Source of the DNA: Candidatus Gastranaerophilales bacterium
GTDB taxonomy: Bacteria; Cyanobacteriota; Vampirovibrionia; Gastranaerophilales; Gastranaerophilaceae
Reading direction: 5' to 3'
Assembly: GCA_944323035.1 (NCBI GenBank)
Contig: CALUQY010000007.1
Location: forward strand, 1-64,000
DNA: 64,000 nucleotides
The notes under the pieces are model-generated. The model was not told the origin of the DNA, ran no database searches, and worked only from the letters and a program-made list of their open reading frames with translations. This document shows, piece after piece, positions 32,484-41,419 of this stretch; the stretch's first letter is position 1; each line of letters begins with the position of its first letter. The position numbers were made by a program, and so were the translations under genes.

Positions 32484-34078
32484 TGCTGGAAATCTTTACG
32501 ACATCCGAATATGACAATAAAATTGCCGTTATTAACGGTGACAGGGCATATACATTCGGAGAATTGAAAAGAAGAATTGCCTTTCAGGCGGTAAAGTTAA
32601 AAAATAAATATAATATAATTCTTCTTGGCGGGGACAATTTCGGGTTTATAATACAGTTTTGGGCTTCAATTTTCAGCGGTAAAAATATATATCTTATATC
32701 TGATAAAACAAGACTTAACGGAATAGATTTTGAATATGATATTGCGGAGTATGAGTCTGACGGCGAGTTGGAGGGGTTTGATTTTTCCGGAATTGATATT
32801 AATAGGGCTGTGATTAATTTTTATACTTCCGGCTCCTCCGGCTGTGCAAAAGTAATACAAAAATCGTTGTTTAATCTGATACGGGAGGCCGAAGATTTAA
32901 GTAAGACGTTTAAGATAGAAAATAAAGAGTCTGCGGTTGTAATGTCTACTACCTCAATGTGTCACATGTTCGGATTGACATTTCACATGATGTTCCCTCT
33001 CTATAGCGGTTTAAAAATTTCTACAGACACTGTTACCCTGCCGGAAAATGTTACGGCGGAAAACGGTATTCTTATTTCCACACCGGCTTTTATTGGCTGC
33101 CTGCAAAAGTATAATGCACTATTCACAAAGGCGCCGGCATATATATTTTCTGCCGGCTCAAAGTTAAGTGATGAAAATTTTGAATACCTTGAGAGATTTT
33201 CAAATGTGATAGATATCTACGGTAGTACCGAAACCGGTACTATTGCGTACAAAAATCACCCTGATTCCCCGTTTAAACTGTTCGGGAATGCACGGCTTGA
33301 AGTCAAAGAAAACTGTATTGATGTGCTTTCGGATTATGTTTTCGGGGGAAGAATAACCATTAATGATATGGTGGAGCTTAAAGGACGTGAATTATATATT
33401 AAACAGCGTACAGACAGGCTTTTCAAAATAAATGAAAAAAGGATTTCAGCCGATGAACTTGAATTGAAACTGAAAAATAATGCATTGGTTAAAGACGCTT
33501 ATATTATGCAGAATGACGGGAAACTGGTCTGCCTTTGTGCATTGTCATGTGAGGGGCAGGAGTATTTATTAAAAAACAGTGTTCCGGCAATAACAAAAAC
33601 CTTAAAACAGCATTTGTTAAAATATTCTGAAATCGTTCCGCAGCATTGGAAGTTCATTGACGTTATACCAATGACGCAAAACGGGAAGGTTAACAAGAAT
33701 TTGATTGGACACCTTTTCAATGTAAATCTTTCGCTGCCGGTAATTCTTAATAGAGCGATAAATGAAAATAGTATTACATACGAGATGTTTATGTATAACC
33801 AGTGCAACTTTTTTCAGGGGCATTTCCCGAAATTAAAAATTGTTCCTGGTGTTGCGCAGCTGTATCTGGCAAAAGAGTTTGCAAATGCTCATTTTAATCT
33901 TAATCTCGGGGAAGGTCAGTGGAAAAGGATTAAATTTTCAAATATCATTGAGCCGGACAGGATTGTTAATTTAAAACTGGAAAAGAGTGATAAGCAGGTT
34001 TCATACGAATATTTTTTAGGCGATAAAAAATACGCCTCGGGTGTATTTTTGTGCGACAATGTTTTTAAGGAGTTGTAA
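32483..34078 (+). CDS. AMP-dependent acyl ligase fused to a FabZ-like dehydratase domain
   Basis: The 531-residue fusion starts with an adenylation domain. Its motifs are NFYTSGSSGCAKVIQKS (about 117-133), IDIYGSTETG (about 250), the hinge region QRTDRLFKINEKRIS (about 315-330) and the catalytic Lys in TQNGKVNKNL (about 405). A hotdog domain (about 420-530) follows with FFQGHFPKLKIVPGVAQL, the FabZ-type His motif. It would load an aryl or fatty starter onto an ACP and also dehydrate intermediates. APE clusters encode these as two neighbouring genes (apeH and apeI positions); here they are one protein. The start at 32483 is chosen for the TGATG overlap. Confidence 0.87.
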   Translation: MLEIFTTSEYDNKIAVINGDRAYTFGELKRRIAFQAVKLKNKYNIILLGGDNFGFIIQFWASIFSGKNIYLISDKTRLNGIDFEYDIAEYESDGELEGFDFSGIDINRAVINFYTSGSSGCAKVIQKSLFNLIREAEDLSKTFKIENKESAVVMSTTSMCHMFGLTFHMMFPLYSGLKISTDTVTLPENVTAENGILISTPAFIGCLQKYNALFTKAPAYIFSAGSKLSDENFEYLERFSNVIDIYGSTETGTIAYKNHPDSPFKLFGNARLEVKENCIDVLSDYVFGGRITINDMVELKGRELYIKQRTDRLFKINEKRISADELELKLKNNALVKDAYIMQNDGKLVCLCALSCEGQEYLLKNSVPAITKTLKQHLLKYSEIVPQHWKFIDVIPMTQNGKVNKNLIGHLFNVNLSLPVILNRAINENSITYEMFMYNQCNFFQGHFPKLKIVPGVAQLYLAKEFANAHFNLNLGEGQWKRIKFSNIIEPDRIVNLKLEKSDKQVSYEYFLGDKKYASGVFLCDNVFKEL

Positions 34079-34080
34079 AA

Positions 34081-34506
34081 ATGGGTTTATTTTCATCTGA
34101 GATTGAAGTATGGGTGTCTTTTGAAGATTTGGATCCGATGAATGTTGTATGGCACGGGAATTATATGCGCTATATGGAAAAAGCGCGCTGTCATCTTTTG
34201 GCGGAGCTTGGTTACTCTTATAAAGATATGAAAAAAGACGGGTACGCCTATCCGATTGCAAAAATGGACGTTAAATATATTAAGCCTGCAAAATTTGAGG
34301 ACACCTTGCTGGTCAGGACAGAAATCCTTTCAATAGAGCCTGCTCTGAATATTAAATATTTTATGTATAATAAACGGACAGGAGAGAAGATTTTTGAAGC
34401 TTCAACAATGCAAATCGCTGTAAATCCGGAAACCGGCGAGAGTATTTATGTTCCGCCGTCAGGGTTAGTGCGGGCAATCGGAGGTGCCGTTGGAGATGAA
34501 AATTAG
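34081..34506 (+). CDS. Hotdog-fold acyl-CoA/ACP thioesterase (4-hydroxybenzoyl-CoA thioesterase family)
   Basis: A 141-residue YbgC/4HBT-type thioesterase: VSFEDLDPMNVVWHGNYM (about 12-29), with the catalytic Asp and the HGNY motif, then EKARCHLLAELG. It would release or edit thioester intermediates of the pathway. It begins 2 bases after the ligase-dehydratase stop and overlaps the LolA-like gene by 11 bases. Position and type match the thioesterase of APE clusters. Confidence 0.88.
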   Translation: MGLFSSEIEVWVSFEDLDPMNVVWHGNYMRYMEKARCHLLAELGYSYKDMKKDGYAYPIAKMDVKYIKPAKFEDTLLVRTEILSIEPALNIKYFMYNKRTGEKIFEASTMQIAVNPETGESIYVPPSGLVRAIGGAVGDEN

Positions 34507-35014
34507 TAAGTTAGCTGCATTTTTTTTATTTGCATTTGCTTCTCTTCCGGTTTTTGCAGATGTTTATGATTACCCGTCAAGGCTTGAGGATATTGTGCAG
34601 AAACTTCCTGCCTTAGAGAGTGTTAAATGTAAATTTAAACAGGAAAAAACTGTACAAAATCTTGCAAAACCATTAATTTCCGGCGGCGATTTTGAGTTTG
34701 TTAAAGATAAAGGTGTGTATTTCCATACAACGTACCCGATAGAAGCCAGCGTTGATTATACAGGTAAAAATTATAAACAAATCAATGATATCGTGAATGC
34801 GATTTCTACAAAAAAATATTCAAAATTAGAAAAGGAATTTAATTTTTACCATACCGGAACGACGGATAACTGGACTTTAGGCATGAAGCCGAAGGAAGAA
34901 TCTGCGGCGGCGGATTATATTTCTTCAATTACGGTAAAAGGAAGCAGCTATATAAGCGGGATTGAAATTTTACAAACAAACGGAAACAAAACAATAATAT
35001 GGTTCACCAGATAA
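34496..35014 (+). CDS. LolA-like periplasmic carrier protein
   Basis: The 172-residue exported protein has a Sec signal peptide (SKLAAFFLFAFASLPVFA, cleavage before DVYDYP). The LolA-like beta half-barrel includes KCKFKQEKTV, ISGGDFEFVKDKGVYFHT and a C-terminal NKTIIWF. LolA proteins chaperone lipids or lipoproteins across the periplasm; cluster-bound LolA homologues are thought to help polyene-lipid export with the MMPL partner. The start at 34496 is chosen because it gives a normal signal peptide and has GGAG upstream. It overlaps the exporter by 16 bases. Confidence 0.85.
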   Translation: MKISKLAAFFLFAFASLPVFADVYDYPSRLEDIVQKLPALESVKCKFKQEKTVQNLAKPLISGGDFEFVKDKGVYFHTTYPIEASVDYTGKNYKQINDIVNAISTKKYSKLEKEFNFYHTGTTDNWTLGMKPKEESAAADYISSITVKGSSYISGIEILQTNGNKTIIWFTR

Positions 35015-37128
35015 AATTTTTAAAATTAATAGTATTATTCGCTATTATGGCGTTATTTGTATTCCTGAGTTTTACTCTAAAAGGAAATGTTGAAACTAAT
35101 TTGTTAAAGACTATTTTGCCTTCTGATATTGCGGCGTCTACAGATATCATTCCAATCGCTGATAAATCTGCCTCGGTTATAAAAGTCGTATTTGAAACGG
35201 ACGCTGTTCAAAACCTTGACGCATTAAAAGACAGTTTTATATCATCGGTTGATAAAAGTTATTTTGAGATTAATAAGCCGGATGTTTCCAACTTACTAAA
35301 TCAATATCTTTCACATCCGGCAAATTTTCTCTCTGATAGTGCGCGGGAGTTACTTAAAAATGAAAAATATGACGAAGTTTATACCCGCAGCCTTCAGGCT
35401 TTATACAACCCTGCCGCTTTACAGTTGACCTCAATGGATAAAGATCCGTATCTTTTTGTGGATGATTTTATTCTCTCGCGCAGCAAAATGTTCCAATCTG
35501 TGAACAGTATAAATGACAGGTATTATGACTTTATTTCGTTGAAAATTAAGAATAAAGAGGGTTTGTCGCCTGATTTAAGCAATAAAAAGATAGCTGAAAT
35601 TGTTGAATTGCAAAAAAAACTGACAAATTCATCTTCTAAAATTTATCTGGCGGGAAGTCCTGTTCATTCGTATACAACAAGTACAAATTCTGTTGTAAGT
35701 ATTAATATTATCTGTTTTTTGTCCACACTTTTGATAGCAATTATGACTTATTATTATTTTAGAAGTATAAAAGTTTTAATTCCTATTGCTGCAAGTATAA
35801 TTTTCGGTATGCTGGCGGGTTATGTCGCAACAAAGCTGTGGTTTGATAATTTTCAAATCATTACGATGGTTTTTTCAACGACGCTTATCGGTATCGGAAT
35901 AGATTATTCGTATCATTATTGTTTTTCCGACAAATTTGATAAAACATTTATTAAAAATTTATCTTTAAGCCTGTTTACAACGATAGTGCCGTTTGCGCTG
36001 TTATATTTGACCGGCATAGAGCTGTTAAAGCAGATTGCGGTATTTACGGTGTTTGGTCTGAGTGCAATTTATCTTTTTGTAGTGATTTTTTATCCGTGTT
36101 TTGACTTCCCGAAACCGGAAAAATCAATTAATTTTCCGCAAAAAATGTATAAAATTACATTGATTATATTTGTTATTTTGAGTGCTGCCGGATATGTAAG
36201 GTTACATTTTAATGATTCCTTGACTGCTCTTTATACACCATCAAAAAAACTTTTGCATGCAGAAAAACTTTTTAATGAGGTGTCCGGGGATTTTTCTCAA
36301 AATACCCAGTTTATTACAATTAAAGGTAATAGTTTGGAAGAAATTCTGGAAAAAGAAGAAAAAGTTTCTGAAGATTTAGTAAAGAAGAATATTGATTATC
36401 TGGCGCTTTCAAAGTTTGTGCCGTCCGGTGCAAGACAGGAAGAAAACTTTGAACTTGTCAAAGAATTATATAGTCAAAATCTTGATAATTTTAAGGGTTT
36501 TTTGACTGCCGGACAAATTTCACGTCTTAAAAAGCAGACATTTGCCAGAGTTGATTTTGATATAGAGAATTACCCTTATCTGTCTGATTTTATACTAACA
36601 CCAGGAACTTCTCTGATTCTTGTATTTTCGCCTGAAAATATTAATGTTAATGAGAGCTTTGCCGCTGTCGTAAATGTTCAGCAGGACATTGCCAAATATA
36701 TGAAAAAATACAGAGAAATTCTTTTTGCAATATTCCCTTTTGTATTTTTAACTTTGATTTTTATTGTCTTATACGGTTTAAAAAAGAATATAAAACTTCT
36801 ACTGCCGCCGGTGCTTGGAATTTTCTGCGCAACAGGCCTTAGCTCTCTTATATTTGGTGAATTAAATTTATTTAGCTTTATTGCTCTGTATCTGGTCTTA
36901 GGTTTTACCATGGACTATTCAATTTTTCGTGCAGGCGGAAGCAGGCATGTTGAAGATGCGATTTTTATCTCAGCACTTACAACGGCATTTTCATTTCTGC
37001 TGCTTTCACTGACAGGCTTTAAGCTGCTGGGGTCAATTTCGCTGGTTTTATTCTGTGGAATTCTGGTATCATATATGGCGGGATTTCTTATTTTGAATGA
37101 TAAAAATTTAAATTCCATGGTACAATAG
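34999..37128 (+). CDS. MMPL/RND-family lipid exporter
   Basis: A 709-residue inner-membrane protein of the MMPL type. One N-terminal helix (about 8-28) is followed by a periplasmic domain (about 30-230). A block of membrane helices (about 235-385) contains the GIGIDYSYHYCF segment. A second periplasmic domain (about 400-570) and a second helix block follow, with LGFTMDYSIFRAG (about 635), the matching proton-relay-like motif. MMPL exporters move lipids and polyenes outward. Its place next to the LolA-like gene fits export of the product to the outer membrane. Confidence 0.9.
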   Translation: MVHQIKFLKLIVLFAIMALFVFLSFTLKGNVETNLLKTILPSDIAASTDIIPIADKSASVIKVVFETDAVQNLDALKDSFISSVDKSYFEINKPDVSNLLNQYLSHPANFLSDSARELLKNEKYDEVYTRSLQALYNPAALQLTSMDKDPYLFVDDFILSRSKMFQSVNSINDRYYDFISLKIKNKEGLSPDLSNKKIAEIVELQKKLTNSSSKIYLAGSPVHSYTTSTNSVVSINIICFLSTLLIAIMTYYYFRSIKVLIPIAASIIFGMLAGYVATKLWFDNFQIITMVFSTTLIGIGIDYSYHYCFSDKFDKTFIKNLSLSLFTTIVPFALLYLTGIELLKQIAVFTVFGLSAIYLFVVIFYPCFDFPKPEKSINFPQKMYKITLIIFVILSAAGYVRLHFNDSLTALYTPSKKLLHAEKLFNEVSGDFSQNTQFITIKGNSLEEILEKEEKVSEDLVKKNIDYLALSKFVPSGARQEENFELVKELYSQNLDNFKGFLTAGQISRLKKQTFARVDFDIENYPYLSDFILTPGTSLILVFSPENINVNESFAAVVNVQQDIAKYMKKYREILFAIFPFVFLTLIFIVLYGLKKNIKLLLPPVLGIFCATGLSSLIFGELNLFSFIALYLVLGFTMDYSIFRAGGSRHVEDAIFISALTTAFSFLLLSLTGFKLLGSISLVLFCGILVSYMAGFLILNDKNLNSMVQ

Positions 37129-37132
37129 ATTT

Positions 37133-38206
37133 ATGAAAGCAATTAAACGAAAACATGATAAAGGTTCTATAATAACGGCATTGACAGAGGCACAAAAACT
37201 TGCCTTTGCTCCGCTGGCGTTTCAGGCGCTTGCAGCAATGCTGGAACTGGGAATTATTCAGTTTCTTGACCGCAGAGCCGCTGAGGAAAAAGAGATTATT
37301 TCCGGGTTAAATCTTGATGAATATACTGTCAGGACGCTTTTACAGATTGCACTGTTAAATAATCTTGCAGAGCAGGACGGTGAGAAATTTGTGCTTACAA
37401 AGCTTGGGAAACTCTTTTTGTATGATGATATGACGCGGGCAAATTTTGATTTCGTAAAGGATGTTTGCTACCTTGGAGCAAGTGAATTGGCAGCGTCATT
37501 TAAAAATCGTAAGCCGGAAGGGCTGCATAAATTCGTCGGGAAGTATCCGACAATTTATCATGCATTGACGGAACTGCCGGAGAAAATGCGCCGCAGCTGG
37601 TATGCATTTGATCATCTTTATTCTGATAATTGTTTTGATGAAGTATTTAAAATTATTAGCCGGAGCTACCGTTCAATTTTTGATATCGGCGGTAATACCG
37701 GTAAATTTGAAAGAGTTTGTTTCAAATATGACGAAAATTTTGATATAACGATGCTGGATTTGCCGGAAAATATTGACCATATAAAAAATGACGATGAGTT
37801 GAAAAATTGTAAATTTCATCCGATAAATGTTCTTGCTGAAAATACTCAATATCCGGAGATTAAAAATAGTGCAGTGCTTATGAGTCAGTTTTTGGATTGT
37901 TTTTCCAAAAAGGATATTCAAAAAATTCTTATGGATTTGAAAGACGCTATGGATACAGATTCTTCAATATACATTCTGGAACCGTATACGGATCAACAGG
38001 AATTTAAGGGCGCAGAATATTCTCTTTCTCATATTTCGCTTTACTTTACCTGTATGGCTAATGGTGTGAGCAAAATGTATACACTCCATGAGATGAGTAA
38101 AATTATTCAAAAATCAGGACTTTGTATAACAAAGTGTATACAGGATATCGGGTCGCATAACTACACACTCCTGGAGTGCCGAAAAAATGCAGTGGTTTCA
38201 GATTAA
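37133..38206 (+). CDS. SAM-dependent methyltransferase with winged-helix dimerisation domain
   Basis: A 357-residue enzyme. Residues about 15-100 form the winged-helix dimerisation domain of O-methyltransferase family 2. The Rossmann domain carries SIFDIGGNTGKFERV (about 181-195) as the SAM motif, with ITMLDLPENI as the acidic second motif. It could methylate an aryl head group, as proposed for methyltransferases in APE clusters; the acceptor is not shown by sequence. It starts 4 bases after the exporter stop and overlaps the next gene by 20 bases. Confidence 0.87.
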   Translation: MKAIKRKHDKGSIITALTEAQKLAFAPLAFQALAAMLELGIIQFLDRRAAEEKEIISGLNLDEYTVRTLLQIALLNNLAEQDGEKFVLTKLGKLFLYDDMTRANFDFVKDVCYLGASELAASFKNRKPEGLHKFVGKYPTIYHALTELPEKMRRSWYAFDHLYSDNCFDEVFKIISRSYRSIFDIGGNTGKFERVCFKYDENFDITMLDLPENIDHIKNDDELKNCKFHPINVLAENTQYPEIKNSAVLMSQFLDCFSKKDIQKILMDLKDAMDTDSSIYILEPYTDQQEFKGAEYSLSHISLYFTCMANGVSKMYTLHEMSKIIQKSGLCITKCIQDIGSHNYTLLECRKNAVVSD

Positions 38207-39074
38207 AGAACAGTCGGCAGGGAAAACCAGACTTATAATTTCCTGGCAGCTTTACAGGATTTTCGGTAAAAATGCATTATACCTGATTGCTTTTTTTGTT
38301 GCATTTTTTACGTTTGTTTTTGCGGGAAATGTCAGAGCATATTCACGTAAATATTTTACGGTTATTGAACCTTATACGGGTTTAAAACCGAATTTGCTAA
38401 ATCAATTTAAACATATCTGTTCTTACGCGTTGGGTTTAGTGGACAAAATGCTTGTGTATTCCGGAAATTTTGATATAAATAATGTTGTTTTTGAGAACGA
38501 AGATGATAAAAAGATGTTCTTTGACGATATTGAGAAGCAAAAAGGAGTATTTTTTATCTGCAATCATATTGGGAATATAGAAGTTTTACAGGGATTTTCG
38601 TTGAGCAGTAATCCGGAATATAAAATAAATATTTTTTTGAGCCGCCGCCAGAGTCAGATTTTTAATGAATTTATAGATGAAATTAAGCAGGAGCTGCCGG
38701 TAAGGATTTTCCCGATTGAGGAGATAGGCGTAGATACGGTGATAGAGCTTAAGGACAATCTTGATAAAGGGGATATCGTTTTTATTGCCGGCGACAGGCT
38801 TGCGGAGAATAATGACAGTAAATGCGTTGAACAAACGCTGTTTGCCCGAAAAATCTTTTTGCCTGTCGGAACATTTAAACTCGCAAAGCTAATGGAGGTT
38901 CCGACGTATTTTATTACTGCGCTGAAGTGCGGTGGAAAGTATAAAGTTTATCTTGAAAAACAGTATAATTTGTCTGAGAAAGACTTGATTACTTCCTATA
39001 CAAAATATTTAGAAAAAATGATTTTAATTAATCCGTTCCAATTTTTTCATTTTTTTGATTTTTTCTGCCCGTGA
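38187..39074 (+). CDS. LpxL-family lipid acyltransferase
   Basis: The 295-residue membrane-anchored acyltransferase has an N-terminal hydrophobic helix (about 30-52), the H-x4-E box in CNHIGNIEVLQG (about 124-135), SRRQSQIFNEF, and FIAGDRLAEN (about 195-204). It is related to the lipid A late acyltransferases LpxL/LpxM. In APE clusters a similar protein, often with a glycosyltransferase, builds the lipid anchor. The C-terminus, NPFQFFHFFDFFCP, is family-like. The stop lies inside a dispersed repeat that begins right here. Confidence 0.85.
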   Translation: MQWFQIKEQSAGKTRLIISWQLYRIFGKNALYLIAFFVAFFTFVFAGNVRAYSRKYFTVIEPYTGLKPNLLNQFKHICSYALGLVDKMLVYSGNFDINNVVFENEDDKKMFFDDIEKQKGVFFICNHIGNIEVLQGFSLSSNPEYKINIFLSRRQSQIFNEFIDEIKQELPVRIFPIEEIGVDTVIELKDNLDKGDIVFIAGDRLAENNDSKCVEQTLFARKIFLPVGTFKLAKLMEVPTYFITALKCGGKYKVYLEKQYNLSEKDLITSYTKYLEKMILINPFQFFHFFDFFCP

Positions 39075-39230
39075 AAGGCTCGCGTCCGGCTGAGTCAGAG
39101 CCATAATTGCATCAAGCGCTGCCGTAAGCGTATGAAACAAATGTAGGAGCCATTCAGTCGCGATAAGAAACGAGGAGTGAATTAGAAGCAATGCAACTCC
39201 CGCTCGCACAAGAGTCCGGCACGTAGATAA
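39063..39230. repeat. Dispersed modular repeat after the APE-type cluster
   Basis: The head TGCCCGTGAAAGGCTCGCG overlaps the acyltransferase stop. CGCTGCCGTAAGCGTATGAA (39117-39136) is identical to 25518-25537. GCAACTCCCGCTCGCAC (about 39192-39208) matches the 20885 region. The rest up to 39263 holds no gene. Confidence 0.65.
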
Positions 39231-39295
39231 TTGGAATTGATTTTGTTGAATTGAATAATGCGATTGACACAAATGTAACGAAATGTAAAAAATAT

Positions 39296-39324
39296 TTTAA
39301 AATTGGCGGAAATCCGCGTATAAT
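39296..39324 (+). promoter_or_regulatory. Promoter with overlapping palindrome before a pentanucleotide repeat
   Basis: A consensus TATAAT (39319-39324) follows a weak TTTAAA (39296-39301) at 17-base spacing. The palindrome GCGGA-AA-TCCGC (39306-39317) lies inside the spacer, a likely operator position. The TAGGA repeat starts 4 bases after the -10 box. Confidence 0.6.
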
Positions 39325-39328
39325 GCCT

Positions 39329-39359
39329 GATAGGATAGGATAGGATAGGATAGGATAGG
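39329..39359 (+). repeat. Pentanucleotide repeat TAGGA, about 6 units, at the transcription start
   Basis: GA, then five TAGGA units and TAGG form 31 bases of exact period 5, followed by a short G-run. It spans the expected transcription start and early leader of the gene at 39433. Unit changes would alter the initial transcribed sequence but not the -35/-10 spacing. Confidence 0.9.
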
Positions 39360-39432
39360 GGGGAGTACTGTAAATTATTTTGAAATAATTCCGTTTATAT
39401 CTTTGTGAACTAAAAAAGAGAGGTAAAAAACT

Positions 39433-41358
39433 ATGTACAATGGAGATGTAAGTGGAGTATCCGGCGGAAATAATACGCCATGGAACAAAAAACTTGCCGA
39501 GCAGCTTGATGAGGCGGATGGTAAAAAAGACGGTAAAATCAGTGCAAATATATGGAATGGTTTTATAAAACATACCGGCAGCAGCGGTAATAAGATAAAA
39601 TGGTCTATTAATGTTGAAAATGCCGCAAAAAGTTTTAGTTATTATGATACAACAAAAGATTCTGGTAAAGTCGATTGGAACTGCTGGGAGCAGATGTATG
39701 TGTCTTTTTCAGGAAAATCCGGGAAAAAAGAAGAAACTGTTCCGGTTGAACCTGAAACAGAAAATGTTGAAACCGATGAACATACGCCGGTTTCAGGTGC
39801 GGCTCCGGCAGAAGTTTCCGGAGGAAATCCGCCGGTCAAACCGCAGATGACAGAATTTTTAAATGCTATGCAAAATGTAAAATTTATGGACTCTATACCG
39901 GATACCCGAACTTTAAAATCTGGCGGTTTCGGGCTGGAAGAATTGCCGGTTCTTAATTTACCAAACGGGCAAACTATAGCCGTTGGAAAGAAGGATTCAG
40001 ATGGCTTAAATTATGTATTGGATAAGAATGGAGGTAAAACTTACCGGAATGCAAACGGCGAAAGCTTACGGATTTGTGATTTTGATGCGCAGTCTGTTGT
40101 TCCGGGAGGCACTGCTGTTCAATATTCAGATGGCAAAAATTTTCTAAGTGAAGTATTTTATGACGGGAATGGCAAGCCTGTACAGGGTAGTTTAATTGTA
40201 AGACAGGACAATGGTACTTCTGTAGAATATAAATATAAATATGATGCCGGCGGTAATAAGGTATTGGAAAGCGTGGCACAGCCGGAAGACATCACAGAAC
40301 ATCCTGCTGTGGAAAATAACACCGGCTCTGATATACGTGAGAAAGTCGAAATAACTTCAGACTACAAAGACAATGGCGATGGAACAAAAACAAAGACAAT
40401 ATTGCGCAAAGACGGGAAACCGGGTTTTGTACAAACTGTTGATAGTGAAGGACATGTTATAAGTGAATCCGAATTTAATCTGGCGAATTCGGGCAAGGAA
40501 CTTGAAATCCGCAGAAACTATTTCCCTGACGGATCTATAGAGAAAATTGCATTTTTAGGCAATGATCGGTTTGATGATTTTTATTATCAAGGCGATAGGG
40601 AGCGCGCCGGAGATTTGCAGTTTAAATATGTTAAAGATTCTCCAATGAAGATTGTTAATTCAAAAATGCCAACGGAAGCAGATTTATTAAAAGCCGGTTA
40701 TAAATTAGACGATAGCAGCTCTGCTGCCAATGGCGGTAAAATTTACTATAATGAACAGACAGGTGAATCTTTTATACTGAATGAGTCCACCCGAAACTGT
40801 GAATATCGAAAAGGTAATATTACCCAAAGACAAACATACGATAATGACGGAACTTTAACCCGCGGTGTAATTGAGGTTAAAGGTGAAAAAGGCGCGTTTA
40901 GAATTTATACGTATACAAAAGGTGAAGATGCTAAAGAGCCTGAGGTCGTAAGTGCACGTGTTGCTGATGCACCGGATGCCCCTGAAGCTTTTGCAGAGAA
41001 TGCATTGGACGGACATTGGAAAAATATTGACGCATTTAGAGAAGAATTTAATCTCCCGGCCGATTTAACAAGAGTTTTAGTTGGAACAGATATAACAGAA
41101 GGACAGCACGAAAAAGTTTCAAGTGACGGAAATTATAAAGTGAATGTTACAGTTGATTCTAATGGAAATTTAAATGTTAAATATTCCCAAAAGCAAAAAG
41201 ATGGTTCTTTTAAAGAATTAGGTGAATATAAACTTACCCGTTATGATTCTCCGGACACACTGAGGGGATATGATTTCAAATTTGAAGCATTTAATAATTT
41301 AACCGGCAATAAGCATACTGTTCCGGGCGGCGATTGGAGCGGAGATTATCCTTTTTGA
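39433..41358 (+). CDS. Large protein with EF-hand-like segments and wordy beta repeats (641 aa)
   Basis: The N-terminal 85 residues hold two calcium-loop-like stretches (LDEADGKKDGKIS, about 23-35, and YYDTTKDSGKVDW, about 70-82) with aromatic helices between. A low-complexity linker rich in Pro, Glu and Val follows (about 100-140). About 150-420 has many short Tyr/Asp/Gly beta motifs (YKYKYDAGGNK, FYDGNGKPVQG, NYFPDGS), resembling YD or MORN-like repeats. The C-terminus (about 520-641) is another beta-rich region. There is no signal peptide. Ribosome site GAGAGG. I do not recognise the family; a surface or calcium-binding role is only a guess. Confidence 0.7.
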   Translation: MYNGDVSGVSGGNNTPWNKKLAEQLDEADGKKDGKISANIWNGFIKHTGSSGNKIKWSINVENAAKSFSYYDTTKDSGKVDWNCWEQMYVSFSGKSGKKEETVPVEPETENVETDEHTPVSGAAPAEVSGGNPPVKPQMTEFLNAMQNVKFMDSIPDTRTLKSGGFGLEELPVLNLPNGQTIAVGKKDSDGLNYVLDKNGGKTYRNANGESLRICDFDAQSVVPGGTAVQYSDGKNFLSEVFYDGNGKPVQGSLIVRQDNGTSVEYKYKYDAGGNKVLESVAQPEDITEHPAVENNTGSDIREKVEITSDYKDNGDGTKTKTILRKDGKPGFVQTVDSEGHVISESEFNLANSGKELEIRRNYFPDGSIEKIAFLGNDRFDDFYYQGDRERAGDLQFKYVKDSPMKIVNSKMPTEADLLKAGYKLDDSSSAANGGKIYYNEQTGESFILNESTRNCEYRKGNITQRQTYDNDGTLTRGVIEVKGEKGAFRIYTYTKGEDAKEPEVVSARVADAPDAPEAFAENALDGHWKNIDAFREEFNLPADLTRVLVGTDITEGQHEKVSSDGNYKVNVTVDSNGNLNVKYSQKQKDGSFKELGEYKLTRYDSPDTLRGYDFKFEAFNNLTGNKHTVPGGDWSGDYPF

Positions 41359-41367
41359 TTATAAATA

Positions 41368-41400
41368 TATATCGACCGGATATTTCATCCGGTCGATATA
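41368..41400. terminator. Bidirectional terminator
   Basis: A perfect 14-bp stem, TATATCGACCGGAT/ATCCGGTCGATATA, with a 5-base loop between convergent genes, 9 bases after the plus-strand stop. Confidence 0.85.
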
Positions 41401-41419
41401 TTAAATGTTTAACTTCTTC

